Shown here: positions 54,283 to 60,369 of the stretch, piece after piece
Layout of the letters: each line of letters opens with the position of its first letter
How positions within the stretch are numbered: the first letter of the stretch is position 1
NCBI RefSeq assembly: GCF_011058165.1
Contig: NZ_JAALEG010000027.1
Coordinates: forward strand, 1-60,369
Source of the DNA: Rhodococcus aetherivorans
GTDB lineage: Bacteria; Actinomycetota; Actinomycetes; Mycobacteriales; Mycobacteriaceae
DNA length: 60,369 bases
Reading direction: 5' to 3'
Position numbers and translations under genes: made by a program
The notes under the pieces: generated by a model
Told to the model about the DNA's origin: nothing
Seen by the model: only the letters and a program-made list of their open reading frames with translations
Databases searched by the model: none

Positions 54283-55067
54283 GGGGATGTCCGCTCCACA
54301 CCGGCGAACGAATACGGCGGCCACGGCCCGGTCAGCTCGAGCCGGATCCCGGGAAACTCCTTGCCGAGTTCCTCGACCGTCGCCGCGAACTCGTTCGCGC
54401 GGTCGTCGTCCACCAGATAGGTTCCGTTGAGCACCATCCAGTCCCGCCGGCCGCTCAGCGCCGGATCCGTCGCGGCCTGACGCCGGCCCGCGGCGGCCTG
54501 CCGCACCAACCGGGAGTGGATCTCGTCGGCGCGGGCCGCGGCGTCGCGCTCGACGGACTCCTGCGCCGACAGCTGGGCGCGGCGGCGGAGAAGGTAGGCG
54601 GTGCCGGCGCCCTTGGCGCTGCCCGCGATCTGCGCCTCCGCCACCGCGTCGGCGAGGACCCGCCGGTCGCCGTACGCCTTGACCCCCCACTCCGTGCGGC
54701 CGCTCACCAGGGCCAGCGCCGACTCGAAGTCCGCACGCCGCTCGTCCAGCAGATCGCGCACGCGGGCGTCGTCGAGATAGACGGTGGCCAGGCGCAGCGG
54801 GATCACCGCACCCCGCCGCACGAGGGCGGACACCACGGCGTCGTGCGCCCGGGCCGTCGCCTCGAGCCACTGCAGGTCCTCGAGGTTGCGCCGCAACGGC
54901 TCCTCCCCGAACACCTCGAGCGGCACCGAACCCACGACGGCGGCGTGGCCCCCGGCGGTCACGGCGCGCACCGCCTCTCCCGCGACGCCGGTGAGCCCGC
55001 CGAGGTCCTCCTCGGCGAGCCCGTCGTCCGTCACGGCGTACACCCACACTCCGGTTCCGTCAGTCAC
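54279..55067 (-). CDS. gvpL: GvpL/GvpF-family gas vesicle protein (second copy)
   Basis: 262-aa GvpL/GvpF family accessory protein that interacts with GvpA during nucleation (family knowledge). It starts GVWVYAVTDDGL, the strand-helix opening of the family, and contains VIPLRLATVYLDD near 90 and GRTEWGVKAYGD near 122. It is the second GvpF/L-type protein in the operon. It overlaps gvpJ by 8 bases and gvpS by 4. Confidence 0.88.
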   Translation of the reverse strand: MTDGTGVWVYAVTDDGLAEEDLGGLTGVAGEAVRAVTAGGHAAVVGSVPLEVFGEEPLRRNLEDLQWLEATARAHDAVVSALVRRGAVIPLRLATVYLDDARVRDLLDERRADFESALALVSGRTEWGVKAYGDRRVLADAVAEAQIAGSAKGAGTAYLLRRRAQLSAQESVERDAAARADEIHSRLVRQAAAGRRQAATDPALSGRRDWMVLNGTYLVDDDRANEFAATVEELGKEFPGIRLELTGPWPPYSFAGVERTSP

Positions 55068-55449
55068 GATCCTCCTCTTCCACCCGGGCGCTCTCGACGG
55101 CCTCGCGGCGGCCGTGCCCGGACTCGAGTTCGGCGATCCGCTCGCGCAGCCGCCGGTTCTCGAGTTCGAGCTTGTCGTCCTCCCGATCGATCTCGCGGTT
55201 GCGGGCCTTGCTGCTGAGCCACGGATCCGACTCCCACCAGTCGATGCCCACGGCCTTCGCCGTCTCGAGGGAGGCGATCACCAACCGCAGTTTGATGGTG
55301 AGCAACTCGATGTCGAGCAGATTGACCTGGATGTCGCCGGCGATCACCAGGCCCTTGTCGAGGACCCGCTCGAGGATGTCGCCGAGGTTCGTCGACTGGT
55401 GACCGCCCCCGGACGGCTGCGGCGACGAGCTGCCCCCCATCACGGTCAT
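55060..55449 (-). CDS. gvpJ: Gas vesicle protein GvpJ (GvpA family)
   Basis: 129-aa GvpA/J family protein with the core LGDILERVLDKGLVIAGDIQVNLLDIELLTIKLRLVIASLETA at about 26-68, then an acidic-basic coiled-coil-like tail (NREIDREDDKLELENRRLRERIAELE). Short glycine-serine leader MTVMGGSSSPQPSGGG. It is probably a minor shell or tip protein rather than the main shell protein. Start ATG 55449 overlaps the gvpO stop by 4 bases. Confidence 0.87.
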   Translation of the reverse strand: MTVMGGSSSPQPSGGGHQSTNLGDILERVLDKGLVIAGDIQVNLLDIELLTIKLRLVIASLETAKAVGIDWWESDPWLSSKARNREIDREDDKLELENRRLRERIAELESGHGRREAVESARVEEEDRD

Positions 55450-55781
55450 CGCCGGGCCCTTTCGCCGATGTCGCTGCTGCCGCGGCCGTAGCGCTTGGTT
55501 CGGCGGTATGCCAGCAGGTTTCCGTCCAGGTCGATCTCCACCTCGTAGAGGGCCAGCATGTCCGCCGACGACGGGATGCGCCGATCCTCGAGCACCTCGA
55601 TCTCCACGGTCCAGCCGTGATCGGCCGGCTCCACCGAGGTGGCCCCCTGGGGCTCCTTCGAGGTCAGCTCCACGAGGTGCTCGAGGGCGGCCGCGGCGGC
55701 CTCCCCTGCCGTCAGGGGCGGCGGCTGCTCGTCGTCGTCGTAGACGTCGTCGGAATCCTCGGGCGTCGCCCTGCCGCTCAC
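55446..55781 (-). CDS. gvpO: Gas vesicle protein GvpO
   Basis: 111-aa GvpO family protein; an acidic N-terminus (DSDDVYDDDEQ) precedes the conserved domain TAGEAAAAALEHLVELTSKEPQGATSVEP and GWTVEIEVLEDRRIPSSADMLALYEVEID. In haloarchaea and Streptomyces GvpO is required for or modulates vesicle formation. It overlaps gvpG and gvpJ by 4 bases each. In Streptomyces gvpO precedes gvpA; here it lies after gvpG, a rearranged order. Confidence 0.87.
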   Translation of the reverse strand: MSGRATPEDSDDVYDDDEQPPPLTAGEAAAAALEHLVELTSKEPQGATSVEPADHGWTVEIEVLEDRRIPSSADMLALYEVEIDLDGNLLAYRRTKRYGRGSSDIGERARR

Positions 55782-56041
55782 AGGTTCTCACTCCCCCCGG
55801 CGGGTGTCGTACCGCCGCCAGGCCGGATCATGCGGTCGAGGACCGCCTGCTGTGCCTTCTCCTTCTCGTCCTCCGACAGTCGACCGGCCGCCGCCGCCTC
55901 GTCGATCTCCTCGAGTTCCCTCCGAATGGTCGCCGGGTCGTGGAGTGTCTGCTCGACCTGGTCCTGGATGACTTCGCCGAGCCAGAGCACGCCTTTGACC
56001 GGGGCGAGCGGCAACAAGAGGATGGACGAGATCAGTCCCAT
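55778..56041 (-). CDS. gvpG: Gas vesicle protein GvpG
   Basis: 87-aa GvpG family protein: a hydrophobic amphipathic N-terminus (LISSILLLPLAPVKGVLWLGEVI) followed by an acidic helical segment RRELEEIDEAAAAGRLSEDE. An essential assembly factor in other clusters. It starts 3 bases after gvpF and overlaps gvpO by 4. Confidence 0.88.
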   Translation of the reverse strand: MGLISSILLLPLAPVKGVLWLGEVIQDQVEQTLHDPATIRRELEEIDEAAAAGRLSEDEKEKAQQAVLDRMIRPGGGTTPAGGSENL

Positions 56042-56044
56042 GTG

Positions 56045-56845
56045 TCAGCCCTCCGGTTCCCGCTTCATCACGAAGTCGTACGCCGCCATCGGGCCCAGCA
56101 GTGTCATCTCGACCCGGCCGTCCCACTCGTGCGCGAGCGAACCCACCGCCTCCTCGAGCTCGCCCTGACGGTCGAGTTCGACGAGGACGGCGACGTGGGC
56201 CGCGTCCTCCTCGTGGGTGGGCTGCCGCTCGTTGACCATCGGTTCGAGGGCCTCGAGGGCGTCGATCACCCGGCGGGTGTCCTCGGCGCGTTTGGTCTCG
56301 ATCGCCTGGCTGATGATCTCCCCGAGAGCCATGCGGGCGTCGCGGGTGGCGTCCTCCGACTTGTCGCGGATCTCGTCGCGCAGCCGGGCGGCCTCGGAGT
56401 TCTCGTCGAGCACCTCGCGCAGGACCGCGTTCTCGACGTAGCGGCCCTTGATCACGAACTGCGCACGCCCCTCGAGCTCGTCCAGTGCTGCCTTCAGCTC
56501 GTCGTGGTTCTCCTCGAGCAGCTCCCTCTCCACCGCCTCCGCATCCGTCATCACCGCCCCGAACCGCAGCGGCAGCACGGGTGCGACGGCCGCGGAACCG
56601 TCCAGCAGTTCCGCGTGCGCCTTCAGATCGTCGGGCGTGCCGAGCGGCCGGTCGACCGAGATCTCGCTGACCAGTGCGGCGATGTCGCCGTGGCGCACCA
56701 CCGCAACGTCGCTCTGGGGCTTCCCCACGCCCTTCGCGTGCTCCTCGGGCTCCACGTCGGCCGGCACGATGCCGTAGACGTACATCGCGGTGCTCTGCCC
56801 GCCCTCGCTCTCGGGTGCCTCTGCGGCCTGATCGGTGGACATCAA
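56045..56845 (-). CDS. gvpF: GvpF/GvpL-family gas vesicle protein (first copy)
   Basis: 266-aa GvpF family protein, accessory factor located at the gas-facing surface in cyanobacteria (family knowledge). It opens with [13 protein letters not shown] and contains [15 protein letters not shown] near 88 and [18 protein letters not shown] near 125. The start overlaps gvpA by 4 bases; a second ATG directly follows the first. Confidence 0.9.
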   Translation of the reverse strand: MMSTDQAAEAPESEGGQSTAMYVYGIVPADVEPEEHAKGVGKPQSDVAVVRHGDIAALVSEISVDRPLGTPDDLKAHAELLDGSAAVAPVLPLRFGAVMTDAEAVERELLEENHDELKAALDELEGRAQFVIKGRYVENAVLREVLDENSEAARLRDEIRDKSEDATRDARMALGEIISQAIETKRAEDTRRVIDALEALEPMVNERQPTHEEDAAHVAVLVELDRQGELEEAVGSLAHEWDGRVEMTLLGPMAAYDFVMKREPEG

Positions 56846-57255
56846 TCCCCCCTTCTCTTCGGTCGGCTGGCCGTCTGCCGTTTGTCTTCCACGTCGCCGA
56901 GGAAGTCCATGACCTTCTCGCCCGCGGCCTCGAGCGCGCCCTTGGTCTTGTGCTTCGCCCCGCCCTGGGTGATGTCACCGACGAGGTCGGGCAGGCCCTT
57001 CGGTTCGTTCTGCGAGATCTCGAGCCGGTTCACCGCCTCGGCGAACCGCAGATAGGTATCGACACTGGCCACCACGATGCGTGCGTCGATGGTCAGCAGT
57101 TCGATGCCCACCAGCGACACCCGCACGAACGCGTCGATGACGAGTCCCTTGTCCAGGATGGTGTCGATGACGTCGGCCAGACCGGAGGAGTTGGGGCGGG
57201 CCATCGTGCCGCCGCCACCTCCGCCACCTCCGCCGCCGGCGGGTTGGATCGTCAT
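56842..57255 (-). CDS. gvpA: Gas vesicle structural protein GvpA
   Basis: 137-aa main shell protein. The core [50 protein letters not shown] (about 26-75) is close to the canonical GvpA sequence that forms the ribs of the vesicle wall. Two oddities: a run of ten glycines at residues 7-16 before an internal methionine at 18, and a C-terminal tail of about 60 residues rich in Lys, Gly and acidic residues. Translation could also start at the internal ATG, removing the poly-glycine. The first ATG overlaps the previous gene by 4 bases (ATGA), which favours it. Confidence 0.9.
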   Translation of the reverse strand: MTIQPAGGGGGGGGGGTMARPNSSGLADVIDTILDKGLVIDAFVRVSLVGIELLTIDARIVVASVDTYLRFAEAVNRLEISQNEPKGLPDLVGDITQGGAKHKTKGALEAAGEKVMDFLGDVEDKRQTASRPKRRGD

Positions 57256-58511
57256 GTGCGTGCTCCTTGCCTGCCGCCCTTACGGGTGGCCGCGCGCCGT
57301 CGCCGTGAGGGTGCCGGTTCCTCCTCCGGCTCCTCGTCGGCTTCGTCCTGCAGGCCCTCGTCTTCCTCGTCCTGATCCTCGGGGAGCTCGTCCTCCGCCT
57401 CGTCCTCGGAGAGCTCGTCCTCGGCCTCGTCCTCGGGGAGTTCCTCCTCGTCCTCGGTTTCGTCCTCGGGGAGTTCGTCCTCGGCCTCGTCCTCCGCGCC
57501 TTCGTCCCCGACGTCCTGCTCCTGGTCCTCCTGCTCCTGTTCTTCCTCTTCGCGCCGGGCGGTCTCGTCGTCCTTGACGACCTCGCTGTCGCGGATCTCG
57601 CCGTGCCAGCCCTGGATGTCCTCGGCGTGCAGGACGGCCTCGGTCATCACATGGCGTTCGAAGTGCTTGAGCTCCAGTCGTGCTCGTCGTCCCACGGCTC
57701 GCCACAGGTTGGCCGTCTTCTCGAACAGCCCCTTGGGGTGGTACTCGAGCACCATGATGATGCGGGTCAGGTTGTCGGTGATCTCGTGGAAGGTCACCGC
57801 CCCGTCGATGTAGCCCTTGGCGCCCTTCGAGCGCCACACGATCCGATCGAACGGAACCTGTTCGAGGATCGTCGACTCCCAGTTGCGCCGGGACCAGAAC
57901 ACCTTGCCGGTCCACTGCAGCTTCTCGTCCGAGGCCTGCTCGACCTGCTCGACCTTCTTCATGAACTTCGGCCAGTCCGCGAACAGGGTCCACTGGTCGT
58001 AGGCGAGCCGGATCGGAACGCCGACGTCGACCTGTTCGACGATATTGGTGAGCTTGATCTTCTTGCCGCCGCCGCCCTTACCCTTGCCGCCTCCGCCGAG
58101 GGATTCCTTCACGTCCTCGAACTTGTCCTTGGCGGTCTGCTTGATGTTCTCCATGGCTCCGCTGAACCGCGACTCGCCCTCGCCGGACTTCTGCACACCG
58201 GTCACCGCTCCGAGCAGGTTCCCGCCCCCGCCCTCGGCATAGTCGTTGAGGCGCCCGGCAGTCCCGGTCACCTTGTCGGAGACCGCCGACAGGGCACGCT
58301 CGGCAAACGTTCCGGCCAGACCCTGCAGTGATTTCTGCAGGTGCTTGGTGGGTGAGAGGTCCTGCACCGCCTTGCCGGCGCTTCCGGCCGCCCCGGTGGC
58401 CGTCTTACCGGCCTGTCCCGCGGTGCCGGCGGCGGTCTTGCCGGCCTTGCCCACGGTCTCCGTGGCGGTCTTGCCCAGCCGGCGGGTGGCCTCTCCGAGT
58501 GTTCGCGTCAT
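57252..58511 (-). CDS. SRPBCC (cyclase/dehydrase-like) protein with acidic tail, gas vesicle operon
   Basis: 419-aa protein in three parts. The N-terminal 150 residues carry Gly-Lys-Thr-Ala repeats (GKTA at several places from residue 13) and a glycine-lysine hinge. A START/SRPBCC fold of the polyketide-cyclase type covers about 152-295. A strongly acidic repeat tail follows (about 314-398, units like [12 protein letters not shown]) and a short basic end. Streptomyces gas vesicle clusters contain two additional proteins, GvpY and GvpZ; this may be a counterpart of one. It might bind a hydrophobic ligand or scaffold assembly. It starts 5 bases after the upstream gene and overlaps gvpA. Confidence 0.75.
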   Translation of the reverse strand: MTRTLGEATRRLGKTATETVGKAGKTAAGTAGQAGKTATGAAGSAGKAVQDLSPTKHLQKSLQGLAGTFAERALSAVSDKVTGTAGRLNDYAEGGGGNLLGAVTGVQKSGEGESRFSGAMENIKQTAKDKFEDVKESLGGGGKGKGGGGKKIKLTNIVEQVDVGVPIRLAYDQWTLFADWPKFMKKVEQVEQASDEKLQWTGKVFWSRRNWESTILEQVPFDRIVWRSKGAKGYIDGAVTFHEITDNLTRIIMVLEYHPKGLFEKTANLWRAVGRRARLELKHFERHVMTEAVLHAEDIQGWHGEIRDSEVVKDDETARREEEEQEQEDQEQDVGDEGAEDEAEDELPEDETEDEEELPEDEAEDELSEDEAEDELPEDQDEEDEGLQDEADEEPEEEPAPSRRRRAATRKGGRQGART

Positions 58512-58516
58512 CGGAC

Positions 58517-59206
58517 TCACTTCCTCGTCCGCCGGACCGGAGCGCGTCCGGTGGCGGATGCCGCGGCGCGGGTGCTGCGCCGCCGGGGCTTCGACGGCTC
58601 CTCGTCCTCGTCGCCGGCCTCGTCCGGTTCCTGTGGCTTCGACTTGGCCCGGGATGCCTTGGGACGGCTCGCGGATTCCGCGGTACGCCGTCGGGCGGCG
58701 GGCCGCCGCCGCGCGGGCTTCGGGGCCTCCTCCTCGGCTTCTTCCTCCTCGTCGGCCTCTTCCTCTTCGGCTTCCTCTTCCGGGTACTCCTCCTCCTCGG
58801 CGGACTCCTCGCCCGGCTCCTCCTCGTATTCGCCTTCGGCGTACTCGTCTTCGGGTCCCTCGTCGGCGTACTCCTCTTCCTCCGGCTCCTCCTCGGCAGC
58901 CTTGGAACGTCCGGCGGCGCGCTGCTGGAGCCGATCGTTGAGCGAATCGATCCGGTTGCTCGCGGCGGTGACCGCGGCCGCGCGGGCGGCGCTCATCAGT
59001 TCGCCACGAACCGAATCGGTGATCTTGACGAGTTCCGGTGAGGACCCGACCATCGAGGCCCCACGCTTGAGGATGTCCTGCGGGTTGCTGGGCAGGCGTC
59101 CCGTCAGGCCTGCCCCCGCGAGCATCAACGCCAGCCGCATCTTGTGCGTGCGACCGAGGAAGTACCCGATACTCACCCCGGCGGCAACTCGTGCCCCACC
59201 TTTCAT
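58517..59206 (-). CDS. First gene of the gas vesicle operon: membrane-anchor-like protein with acidic tail
   Basis: 229-aa protein of unknown function. A short glycine-rich hydrophobic segment at the N-terminus (VAAGVSIGYFLG, 7-18, and LALMLAGAGLTG, 25-36) may touch a membrane or the vesicle wall. A helical region around 50-95 follows, then about 60 residues of nearly pure Glu/Asp/Tyr, then an Arg/Lys/Pro/Ala tail. Like its neighbour it combines acidic and basic low-complexity ends. The ATG at 59206 is chosen over 59212 because AAGGAGA is correctly spaced from it. It may be related to the extra Gvp proteins of Streptomyces clusters. Confidence 0.7.
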   Translation of the reverse strand: MKGGARVAAGVSIGYFLGRTHKMRLALMLAGAGLTGRLPSNPQDILKRGASMVGSSPELVKITDSVRGELMSAARAAAVTAASNRIDSLNDRLQQRAAGRSKAAEEEPEEEEYADEGPEDEYAEGEYEEEPGEESAEEEEYPEEEAEEEEADEEEEAEEEAPKPARRRPAARRRTAESASRPKASRAKSKPQEPDEAGDEDEEPSKPRRRSTRAAASATGRAPVRRTRK

Positions 59207-59498
59207 GACCATTCTCCTTCGCCTGCAAGTGGCCGCGATGCGGGCAGGTTCTCGGCTGCGCACGATGTCTGGTCCGGTGCGTCGGGCCCGCGGTGCGGTT
59301 CGAATGTGGTGTAGCCCACACTACGCATTTCAAACATCGGTTCGCTGACGATCAACAGGAAAGCGCGTGCGGCACCATCAGGGTGTGATAAAGGACTGAT
59401 CGGTATGTCCCGGAGGTGTTTCCCGGCGGCACCCCGAGGGTATGACCACCCTCGACGGGGCGCGGCTCCGTCCCCGCAGAAATGCTAAGGAGGGCACC
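59207..59498. other. Divergent control region of the gas vesicle operon and csbD-like gene
   Basis: The 292-base spacer holds the sigma-B/F-type promoter for the plus-strand gene (59418-59443). On the minus strand it holds a weaker candidate for the gas vesicle operon: GTTT (59335-59332) then GGGCTAC (59317-59311), 14 bases apart, an imperfect version of the same consensus. No other structure was seen. Confidence 0.45.
59418..59443 (+). promoter_or_regulatory. Sigma-B/sigma-F-type stress promoter (GTTT-N16-GGGTAT)
   Basis: GTTT at 59418-59421 and GGGTAT at 59438-59443, spaced 16 bases, match exactly the consensus of the actinobacterial SigB/SigF general-stress factors. The start would be near 59450, giving a leader of about 49 bases that holds AAGGAGGG before the ATG. 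Confidence 0.82.
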
Positions 59499-59720
59499 AT
59501 GGCTCACCTCGCCAACAAGGTGATGCACAAGGCCGAGGAAGTGGTCGGCAAGACCCGGTACAACCTGGGCAAGCGGACCGGAAACAAGAACCTGCAGAGC
59601 GTGGGCAGGCGCGGCCAGGTCTCCGGGCGCGTCAAGCAGTTCGGCGACCACCTCACCCACGCGGTAAGGAATGCCCAAGGGCGATTCAAGAACAGGTCAC
59701 ATCGTTCCGATCTCCGCTGA
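59499..59720 (+). CDS. CsbD-like small stress protein
   Basis: 73-aa very basic protein with the CsbD family pattern: KAEEVVGKTRYNLGKRTGNKNLQSVGRRGQVSGRVKQFGDHL, a helix-turn-helix-like repeat of Lys/Gly/Val. CsbD proteins are general-stress proteins controlled by SigB in Bacillus. Here a consensus sigma-B/F promoter precedes the gene, and AAGGAGGG lies at ideal distance from the ATG at 59499; the ATG at 59442 is rejected because it falls in the -10 element. It diverges from the gas vesicle operon. Confidence 0.8.
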   Translation: MAHLANKVMHKAEEVVGKTRYNLGKRTGNKNLQSVGRRGQVSGRVKQFGDHLTHAVRNAQGRFKNRSHRSDLR

Positions 59721-59746
59721 GCCTCCCGGCGCGCCGCCGGCGGGTG

Positions 59747-60262
59747 TCATTCGCAGGCGGCGAAGCCGCAGGCGCGCAGGGCGAACGCCGCCTCGGGCCC
59801 GATGATCTCGCCGACCAAGGTCAGGAACCGGTCGACGAACGCGGGTCCGTGCGGCGGCTCCGCCGGATCGTCCGGATCGGACGCATCCAGATGGTGCGCC
59901 AGCTCGTGCAGCACCACCAGCTCGCGGAACGCCCACGCGGTGTTCGCGCGGTGCTCCGGGAGCGCGATTGTGGCGCAATCGCTTTCGTAGTGAGCGGCGG
60001 CATGGCCGGCGCGTGCCCGGACGCGCACCCGCACCGACGCCCGCGACCAGCGCGCCCGCACCCAGTTCAGTGCCAGCACCGAGTCCACGTACGCCTGGAC
60101 GGAATCGATGGAGGCGAAGCGCCGCTCCACCGGCAGGGTCACCTGCGACCCGGCCAGCTCCACCACCCGGAGTCCGCGCTCGTCGGCGCGGTCGAACATC
60201 TTGCGTACCAAGGACTCCGCCTCGTAGACGGCGGTCCTCTGGGTGTCGCGCAGCCGGGTCAC
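59747..60262 (-). CDS. Putative zinc metallohydrolase (TIGR04338-like)
   Basis: 171-aa protein with a zinc-protease-like motif HELAH at 119-123 (H119, E120, H123) and a further histidine H138 in HGPAF as possible third ligand. The rest contains a basic strand region near 70-90. It resembles the small actinobacterial putative metallohydrolases of the TIGR04338 type; no substrate is known. The GTG start at 60262 is the most upstream start visible before the window edge region, but the frame continues and an earlier start outside cannot be fully excluded. Confidence 0.72.
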   Translation of the reverse strand: MTRLRDTQRTAVYEAESLVRKMFDRADERGLRVVELAGSQVTLPVERRFASIDSVQAYVDSVLALNWVRARWSRASVRVRVRARAGHAAAHYESDCATIALPEHRANTAWAFRELVVLHELAHHLDASDPDDPAEPPHGPAFVDRFLTLVGEIIGPEAAFALRACGFAACE

Positions 60263-60369
60263 CGCGGCAACCGCCGGGCCGGAGTCGGCAGTTCCGGCGC
60301 CGTTCCCAGGCGCGCCTGCCGGCCCGCCCGGTCCCCCGCGCGACGGGCGTCGGACGAGTGCCCCACCCC

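Noticed and set aside
59442-59498. csbD-like gene starting at ATG 59442
   Set aside because: This ATG lies inside the GGGTAT -10 element and upstream of the strong AAGGAGGG; the family-like sequence begins at 59499.
60263-60369. Another gene at the right edge
   Set aside because: The last 107 bases are proline- and arginine-coding-like GC-rich sequence with no motif or clear start; nothing can be supported.

Overview
The window is high-GC actinobacterial DNA. The propane monooxygenase genes, PucR-type regulators, an F420/deazaflavin-type oxidoreductase pair, DUF3556 and an actinobacterial gas vesicle cluster together point to Rhodococcus or a close relative in the Mycobacteriales. This is inferred from gene content; no rRNA or tRNA gene was seen.

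Left part (1-7765, + strand): the distal part of a propane (soluble di-iron) monooxygenase operon: reductase prmB, hydroxylase small subunit prmC, coupling protein prmD, an amidohydrolase, a DUF59 protein, a zinc alcohol dehydrogenase, a dedicated GroEL-like chaperonin and a small antibiotic-biosynthesis-monooxygenase-fold (ABM) protein. prmA must lie just outside, to the left. Perfect intercistronic hairpins precede prmB, follow prmD and follow groEL. The operon ends at a 24-bp tandem repeat array and a bidirectional terminator.

7895-16416: a short (1048-aa) NAD-glutamate dehydrogenase diverges from a four-gene operon (aminotransferase, glutaryl-CoA dehydrogenase-like enzyme, aldehyde dehydrogenase, family III CoA-transferase). 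Together these could take 5-aminovalerate through glutarate to crotonyl-CoA, with the dehydrogenase recycling the glutamate. A multipass membrane protein converges on this operon.

17684-29145: a Phd/RelE-type toxin-antitoxin pair sits between the intact 3' end of a PucR gene and a decayed 80-bp copy of that same 3' end. Two PucR regulators diverge from hyuA-hyuB. An NCS1 permease and an amino-acid permease follow.

29304-36144: an uncharacterised operon of acyl-CoA ligase, DUF3556 membrane protein, CrtI-like FAD oxidoreductase and PucR/CdaR regulator. Its start codon lies in a 12-bp inverted repeat. A haloacid dehalogenase follows.

36197-51229: phoX with a PHO box; a meta-cleavage operon (MhpA-like hydroxylase, hydrolase, extradiol dioxygenase) with a divergent TetR and a clear operator; a polar amino acid ABC transporter with a fused binding protein-permease; a thiolase / carotenoid-oxygenase / double-HxlR operon; an LLM oxidoreductase, a deazaflavin-type reductase and another TetR.

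51433-60369: a two-subunit acyl-CoA dehydrogenase, then a ten-gene gas vesicle operon read on the minus strand with nearly every junction overlapping. It diverges from a CsbD-like stress gene that carries a sigma-B/F-type promoter. A small HExxH putative metallohydrolase closes the window.
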